This document shows, one piece after another, positions 34,801 to 43,800 of a stretch of 64,000 nt of DNA (positions are counted from its first letter, which is position 1; every line of letters starts with the position of its first letter). Position numbers and translations under genes: made by a program. The notes under the pieces were generated by a model. The model had not been told where the DNA came from. It saw only the letters and a program-made list of their open reading frames with translations, and searched no databases. Source of the stretch: Argopecten irradians (lineage: Eukaryota > Mollusca > Bivalvia > Pectinida > Pectinidae); NCBI RefSeq assembly GCF_041381155.1, contig NC_091142.1, positions 8,551,340 to 8,615,339 on the forward strand, read 5' to 3'.

Positions 34801-37800
34801 CTTCATATACTTTTGTGTATATTTTCATGTCAGGCCACTTTTCTATATCTATGGGGTTAATAGCTGCCAGGAACTCTTGTAATGAATTTGTTTCTGTAGG
34901 CTCTTCCTCTGTCGACCTGTTTATTCTGTCGTCAAGGAGAGGATCACGCTCTGAAAAAAAAAAAAAATATTAATGTGAATTTTTTGTTTCATCAAGGACA
35001 GGATAACGCTTTTTAAAATATGGACATTTACTCTCTCTGTACTTTGTATTCTTTCCAGATTCTGTTCCCGAAGTGTCCATATCAGCCTCCCCTTCCTCGA
35101 AGTTTTTGAGAAAATGCCAGACAAAATGTCCAGTTGTTGTGTTCTTAAATGAATTAATTTAATTGAACTGACTTGGAAATTATTTTGTGAGCTATCTAAA
35201 ATCTGCATCAAGATTTTATTTTTATATTGCAATCTGGCATAAAGGTGCAGCTAATCAAGATTTTGGGTTGATGATAATGTCAGCTGAATTTTATACACAT
35301 GGTTGAAATACATATTTATTTAGCACCTACAAAGTTTGTTTCAAACCTAAAATGCTTTAATATCGTATATGACTGCATTGAAAATTTAATTTGTGAAGAA
35401 AGAACGTCAATATCAAGAGTCAACAATGGGGAAGAGGGAGGGAAATTAAAATCCCTGTCAATTACCGTCGGCAATGGTACGGAAAGATTAAAGGGACAAT
35501 GCAATGAGGCTAATTCTGTAACATAACCACGAACAAAATATGACATAATGAACATATTGTTCTACATTCCTTATGAAACATTTAGCAAGAAATATTGACA
35601 AATTCCAAGACATTGTTAAGTATTTTGATTGACACCGTTGATATTCCTAATCGTTGATCAATACAATTAAGCAGGTATAAACATGCATGCTGTACCCATA
35701 CCCTAGAACGAATATACGTACCCGGCCTACTATACCTTTCGGCCGGGTACGAATTGGTCCCTATGTGTTGTAGTGGAGCACTGCCTCCGAAAATCACTCA
35801 GGCATAGTTTTCTATACTTTTTTGTAGGTTTCCAATTATTTTATGCGTATACATGCATTTACATATTATTTTTGTCCAAAAAAAACATAACTACCATTCT
35901 TAATATCTACCGTACCGCTTACAAGACGTCAAATTCACAATTTGAGGACTTGCCGTATAAATTCCCTTCAGAAAGACCTTCATATGTATTATGTGAAAAA
36001 ATAATGCCTCAATGAGAATTTGAAATTTTATGTGGTTCAGTTTTATTGCCTAGTAGATAAGCGATATCAAACAAGTACAATAAATATGCAAACAAGTCAT
36101 GTTTGTAAATCAAATGCAATACATAACCACTGAGGAGTTGACATAAATTTATAGTTATTTAGACAAGATCTAGAATATGCCCCTAATAACGTAAACACAC
36201 TACTGTAAGAGCAATTTCAGTAGTTCTAGACAAAAATTTCTTTACAACACTGGCAAGGGCCATACACTGGCAAGGGCAAGGGTTCGGCATACAAGACGTC
36301 CGACCCCAATGTGTAATGGCGGACAGCAAGCGAGTGATAACATATCACATACATTTCACTACCGTTTGGCTTTTCTGATATATCACAGTAAAACCAACTA
36401 ATCTAATTTCCATTAGAACTGGTTTGATTCCGATATATATGCTAATTTTAATGTACTCTTAGACTGAATTGTCCTTTCAAATGTTGCAAATTCTGTCATC
36501 AAGGACTGTGCTCCATAAAATACTGATGTTAATGTACTTACGTGTCAACTGGATCAGTAGGCCCATTAAATGCTAGATATAGCTATTAAGAAGTTCAGTC
36601 CAGACATTCTGATGTGATCATGTTTCTCTGACTTACCAGATTTCTGATTGCTTCCTGGCAAAGTTTCATAAGAATCGTCATTTTCTTCTCGTACTGTAAC
36701 CTCGCCATCCTTTACTGAAATACAGAGCAACTACTGTAGTATTGATAATTTTCACTTGGCTTATAATTTCTCTAAATTCGCAGTTTAATCCAACTAGCTT
36801 TGACACACAGCAAAATTTGACACCTTTCAAAATTTATCAAAATCAAAGCTTCACATATTACAGTCTGTCATATGAATGACACTTTCAAAGGCTTACAGCC
36901 AAGATAATTCTCAAATTATGTAAACAGTGAATCAGTTCCAAACAGTAAACCGCGAAAATTTGCACCCGTGAAATTTTACCGAGTGTACAGTAGTAAATCA
37001 AGGTCAATATTGTATCGTATTTACATACATTTCAAGGTTTCAATTGAAAAAAAATTTTTTTTTAAACATTTGATCATTAGCCCAATATATAAGCAATGTT
37101 ACGGTAATTGATTATCTTGTATTTTCCTGATACATTATCATAAATGGTTGATATTAGACCAAATCAAAGTTACGGTAATTAATTATCTTGTATTTTCCTG
37201 ATACATTGACATAAATAGTTGATATTAGACTAAATTTAATCTTTACTTATTCCCTTCATAGCTACAAGTATGTAAATTCCAATGTACCAATAAGAATTGT
37301 CCATTGTATGTACTGTACTCATTGTTATTGTACTGTGTTGTATTGTATTATTATGCTGAAAACTAATAAAAAAATTCATGAAAAAAAAAAAAAGTAAAAA
37401 AAATATTGTACTGTATTGTTAGTTACGTCCTGTGTTCTGAATATCCAATCTCATGATGATAGACTGTCATGATGAAGGTGTCTTTTAACTTATTCACCCC
37501 TGAAATTTCATAATGGACTGGTCTATTCTTTGATTTAGAAGAGTCTAAATGTGTCTACAGGGGTGAATGAGTTAATATTTGTGGCGTTACGCGGGAATAC
37601 TTACAGGGAACAAAGCTTTTGTATTTCTGATAAATATATCTGCCAAACACGACCACCACCACGTAGCCGGCATACATCAGGATGAAGCCTACAATAGAAA
37701 ACGTTATTGACATCACCATTACATAAAATCTATAAATATAAACTTTATTTATTTTACATCGATTGAGAAACAAGTTATACAACTTATATAAATCACTCTC

Positions 37801-40800
37801 GATGGCCCGGATGTAAGCGCGCAAGGGGTCTTAGTGTGGGAGGAAACTGGAGTGCCCGGAGAAAACCCACGTGATCGGGCAGGTGACCCCTGGCCTTTTC
37901 ACGTCCGTGCCGGGGATCGAACCCCGGCTGGCTAGGTGAAAGGCGAGCGGCTTAACCACTACACCACCCGATCACCCATAAAATCTATAAATATACATGA
38001 ACATGATAAAGTATTAATATACAGTTATCATAAATAAGAGCATAATGAGCACACAGTATTATGAGTAATATTTGCGAGACATTTATTTGTGGTTTTCCTG
38101 AAATCTGCTATTTTTAAACACCAGAATTTCACTACTGGCATTCAAAAGTGCATTGAACATATCAGATATACAGAGGAATCACAAACCGCAAATTAAAACT
38201 AAGCGAATATGTTCCGTTAACAAAACAACAAAAATGTGCCCACCAATTTAAAGCACTATACATTGTGTAGAGTACACTTACATGCATCATACATACTGTA
38301 AACATACACATTTTAGTGGTAATATTATTTTACAACTTTTTTAGAAAAGCTACACTAAAAACGTTTATAAGTGAGAGGCATTTGTCACTCAGGGATTTGG
38401 ACCAATATGTCGCAAGCGCTTTTGTATTTGTGCACTGACTGTGATGTTGGTTGACGATTGATTTTCCTTTGATATCCGCCGGCCCAACATTTGATATTGG
38501 AGTAGACATCGTGGAATTTCTTAAGCTTTACATTTGTGTTTCTTTTGACTCGATAAGACAAGTATTTGTTAAGAAAAATGTTTTTTATTTCCCGGTTCAT
38601 AGGCTACTTGCATGGTGTTTAGTAATGTAAAGAGACAGTCACGAATCCTTCTCACTTATAAATCTTTGACTAAAATATGGTGGCGTTAATCTTATTACCG
38701 GTATATTGTTGATACAGCCATCGCAAAATTTGCGAAAGTAAATTAATTGCACATGAAAGAAAGTTGGTTTACAAAATTAAAGGGCACTCAAATCTCAGGA
38801 CCTTACAACAAATACTTTATTCGACCCAATAAGCGCCCATGTCCCTATAAGCGTCCTCCCCCTTTTTGAGGCCTCAATTTCAATTGTCCACGCATAAATA
38901 AAGAAAAAAACTACAAAATACTGTCTAGATTTTCAATAATTTTGTCTTATTAGCACCTTTTCATTTTTTCAATTTTTTAAACGCCCTGGGCGCTTATTGG
39001 GTTGAATACAGTAGGTTTTCTACAGTAGCACAGAAGCGTTCAGATATGAACTATTTTCCTATACATTTCCTATATAGATACACCGATCATCACCTATAGC
39101 CTCTATTTTCTTGATCTCCTTCTTCCACAGAATGGTGAAGCTCCAGAAGGCAGCGGCTAGATAAAATATGACATCCCTGAGAAACGGCCGCTGCATGGCC
39201 TGGAAGGGACAGATGACAGCGATGGATCCAGCTACAATGGTCGTCACAAACACACCAGCTCCTACATGGGATCAATAAAATACTGTTAAAGTGGAGTGCT
39301 AATTTTGCCATTTGCGAGCATAAAACTTTCACTGTGGTGTTATTTTCGCAATTCCGTCTTTGTAAAGAGTTAGCTCCCTTGTGAGTATCTATTGTTACAT
39401 CATTATTTTGTGAACACAATGGACGTTATTTTCTCTGAAAAGTACATGTATGATGTTACGCTCACAAACATATGACATCATTATCAATACCTACCCGCAA
39501 GGGCAGATAACTCTGTAATATGCAAATACAGAATAGATATACCTTCAGATGTTTTCGCTGTACAGTTCATACATTCACAGAATATTACATGCGGAGGAAA
39601 TTTCCGCAAACAAGCGACCTTCGCGGAATAAGTTGAAATTTCCCTCTTGCATAAATTTATACAGTATTAGTTACAAACAAGTTATTGCAAACATTTCTTT
39701 GACTTGACAAATATTATATTCATTTGTGTATTTTTTTCAGACAAAGTTATTAAAGCTAATTAATATGACCCAAATGACCTTGATTAAAAGTTTAAAATTA
39801 TTTCATGATGTACATGTATATGAACATACTTATTACCATTTTCTTCTAAAATACTATAGGGCCATTATCAAATATCTCGGTCTATTAGTAATTGATAATA
39901 CTATCTTTCTAACCACAATTCATTCCCCTCATGCCCTTTACCTACCAAACAAGGCCCCAATCGCCAATCCGGCATCTCCATTTTTGGCGTTACCAATGGC
40001 CGCAATTGCTGAGAAAATGTCGGGAGCACCATTGCCAAAAGCCAGGAAGGTGACACCCTTTGTTTTGGGTCAAGGAATGAATGTTTTATGCGTTTCACAA
40101 AAATTGTACAATTATTACTGTATAGAGGGTTATTTTTGCAATTTGACCTAAAAACAAGAAAATTAAATAATAACAATATTTTTTGGCATATCTAGCTATC
40201 CAGGTATATGATTCAACCATTTCTAATATTTCGCAGATTAAATTTTCGTTACCATAGTAACGTGCCGCAAAAATATCATACCCGCCATTGTTTTTTTGTA
40301 AAGGATACAGCAACATTGTGACTCAAGTGCATGGTCTCTGATATCACTGATAAAGCTGGGCAGAAACTGAAACAAACACAAAGAAACAATAACTGGAATC
40401 AATATGAACAAAGTCTGTTCACAATAATAGGGGTATATATATGTACCGTATATTCCCTATTAAGAGAGCCTCCTCTAATAAGTGCCCCCCCACCCCTCCT
40501 ACGTTTTTTGCCGAAAAAAATCAACTTATTTCATACAATTGTTGTGGCAGATTGTGACAATTTGTCTTGGAGGTGCTACTAAAATAGTGTCTCACATCAG
40601 TTTGATGTTTAACATATCTATATCATCTTGTATAAGAACTAAATTTATTATATTGGACAACTTAGGACATGTTTGCCGAATGTTTATGCAAAGAACAGCG
40701 AGATTGCCGTGTTCAAAACAAAACATGTCACTTGAATGTCCCACACACGCGTGTGGATGAAAACTAATTGGCATATGCAAGATGACTATAGTATGTTTCA

Positions 40801-43800
40801 GAAAAAAACATGTAAAAATGGTCTCAAATAACAGCGCCTCCCTTGGCCAATTACCTGCGCCCAGCACTCTTATTAGTGAAAATACGGTATGTATGTTGTA
40901 AAGTAAGTACTTTACTACAATTAATCTGATCTTTTATCATGATAATCACACAACCCCACTGTTCTAACCTTTATCAGCTAATCAAAAGGCTGTTTTAAAA
41001 AGATGATAATTCTGACTAGTCTGACAGTCAATAACTTCAAAAACATAAAGTAATGATCATTGTCATCATTTACACAGGTTTTCAGTGGAGTTACTGTATT
41101 CGACCCAATAAACTCCCAGGCTGCTTAAAAATTGAAATAAAATGAAGGGGCGCTTAATAGTACTAAATTGGACTAACTTTTCACAAAATTATTGCACAAA
41201 GAAAACCATTAATCAATTTTCAAAATAAATCAAATAGAGAAAACTACACAGTTTTCAAAATTTTAGTCTGCAATTAATTTGAGGTAATTAACTTGTGACC
41301 TCTACAGGCGTAGAGTCAGTTTTAGGGACGAGTCGAATGATTGAGTTGGATAAGCCAATTATATGGTAATACTTACAAATCATCGGCTGTGACAGCTAGG
41401 CCTATGAAAAGGAATATCCACCATAGAAACTGAAATTTAGAAATCAAAATTGAAAATTCAGAGGAAAAATGGCACAACTTTTCTGTTATTTACATATTAT
41501 CAGTTGGTATGACAATGTTTTAATTGGTGGGAAAAGGTACTCATCAATAGTTATTCTGTTTTTGCATATTACAGAGTTATCTCCCCAATGGGTAGGTATA
41601 TATAGTGACGTCATTATTTTGTGAGCAAACCTCATGTTGTTTTCTCTCAAAATATGACTTTAAACATGACTTAACAATCAATATCTACACGCAAGGTCAG
41701 ATAACTATGTAATATGCAAATAGGGAATATATTAGTTACAGTTAACTAACTTTCTTTTGCGTGCAATTTATTTGTGCGGATTTCGCAATCCAAATAAATT
41801 CGGGAAAGTTTATTTCTGTGAACTAACATCCACATCATTGAAACTGATAGGAATTTCCCCTCATATTTTTTTTCAAATTCACAAATGTTAATCTTCGCGA
41901 AATTGTTTTGAAATGGAAATCGCGAAATTAAGTAGTCGCGAAAGAAAGTGTGTACATAGTATAGTGGTCATACTCACCAGAATGATCATGGCCAGAACTT
42001 CGATGTGTTTGCCGTGGCCAAAATCACAGTATACAAACTGTGTGTAGTCAAGGAAGCCCTCGTCGATTTGACAGTCATCTGTCTGCTTGACAAAATCACA
42101 TCTCTCATCTGCCTTCTTGTTGAGAACTTCTCTACACTGAAACAGGTAACATCAAACGATGGGTGTCTCCTTATTACTCCTCGATCTCCAGGGGATTCGT
42201 GAAGAAGGTGTATGTGATCGTAACCCCCAGAGATCAAGGATTTTTCTAATATATACTCAGTGAACCTACTTGTTTATACCATTTGTACTATTCACACTTA
42301 GTAGGATGGTGTTAATTTAAAAGAAGCCTAGGTTTAAAAACAAAAAAATACCAGAAGATGACAACTTTAAGCATGTAAATAAGGATTTCATAAGCTAAAT
42401 GCGCTTTTAATTATAGTAAATTGGAAAATCAATCAATATATGGTCTTTTAGTATCAAATTCTAAAAGTCTGCAGGTCTGTACCCACTAGTTAAAAGGTCC
42501 AATAGATCTTTAAAGCCTGTCATTCTGAAAGACCAATAGAACAAAGGCTTATTTTTTAAGTCCAAGGTCTCTAGGTTCAACAACTGATAAGTCCACAGGT
42601 CCAATGGCCAAAAGGCCTTTTAGTCCAATAGTATTTAGGTCCAAAAGCCCATAAGTCCATAGGTCCAATAGGCTAAAATCCTGTTAGTCCAATAGTCTAC
42701 AGGTCTAAAAGCCCAATAAGTCCGTAGGCCTTGTTAGTCCAATAGTCTTTAGGTCCAAAGACCAATAAGTCTGTAGGCCTTGTTAGTCCAATAGTCTTTA
42801 GGTCCAAAGGCCAATAAGTCTATAGGCCTTGTAAGTCCAATAGTCTTTAGGTCCAAAGATCTGTGAGTCCACAGGTCCAATAGGCCAAAGTCCTGTTAGT
42901 CGAATAGTCTTTAGGTCAAAAGGTTCATATTAGTTCAAAGTTCCTGTGGTTCAAATACCTGTTAGTGAGAAAGTTCAATGATCCAAAGGTTCGTTTGTCT
43001 GTCAGGCCTTGGGACCGTTAACCCATTTTATGTTGTTTTCTTTAAAAGACTGTTTGAAAATTTATATATTGAAAGAAAATTGTTTTATATTTATATATTA
43101 TATTTAATGTTGAGTTTGCTTAGAAAAATAATGATACAAGGAATCCTGTTAATAACATATTCCATTTGTCAGATAAAATGTGATATTATGAGGAATGTGA
43201 CTGTTTCTAAATGTACAACGATAGGCCACATTGCAGAAAGTTCATTCAAAACTGAAGCGGTGTAAAACTAGGTCAAAATGTAAACAATGTCAAAATGTAT
43301 TCTCATGCAGGTCAGAGGTCAGAAGTGATCAGAGTTTACTAGTTTCATTGAGGCGGAGCGAAGTTGGTTTTTAATCAGAAAAACTGGGATAACATGCTGT
43401 CAAGAAAATGTGATAGAGAAATCCAACATTTATACAGTTTATAAAAGCATTTCTTTATCATATGTTTTATGATTGTTAAAAAATGTAGAATTTTGTTTGA
43501 TTGGTAACTAGTTACATATAAATTGAAGTGTTGCAAGTCAGATAGTTACAATCTAAGCAAGGTTTTTGGTGTAAATCATTGTTACTTACAGATGTTAGGC
43601 AAATTGATTGTTACAAAGTTTCCTGAAATTCAATTAGTTAGTACATCTTACATCAAAACTTAAAAATTAGAAATTTGTGTACAAATTAAATCAAAACCAT
43701 GTTAATATATATACACATGTAGTATCCAGGCTTCAGAATACATGTACAAAAAATATTGTCACTTTTGGACCACATGATATGTTGGTGGCTGCGGTGGCCG

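Noticed and set aside
37905-37977. Functional tRNA-Glu(TTC) gene on the minus strand
   Set aside because: The head continues into a SINE body, and the acceptor arm lacks a proper 3' partner.
39726-40151. 141-codon plus-strand open frame
   Set aside because: It is antisense over SLC8B1 exon 5; the minus strand carries the alpha-1 exchanger repeat.
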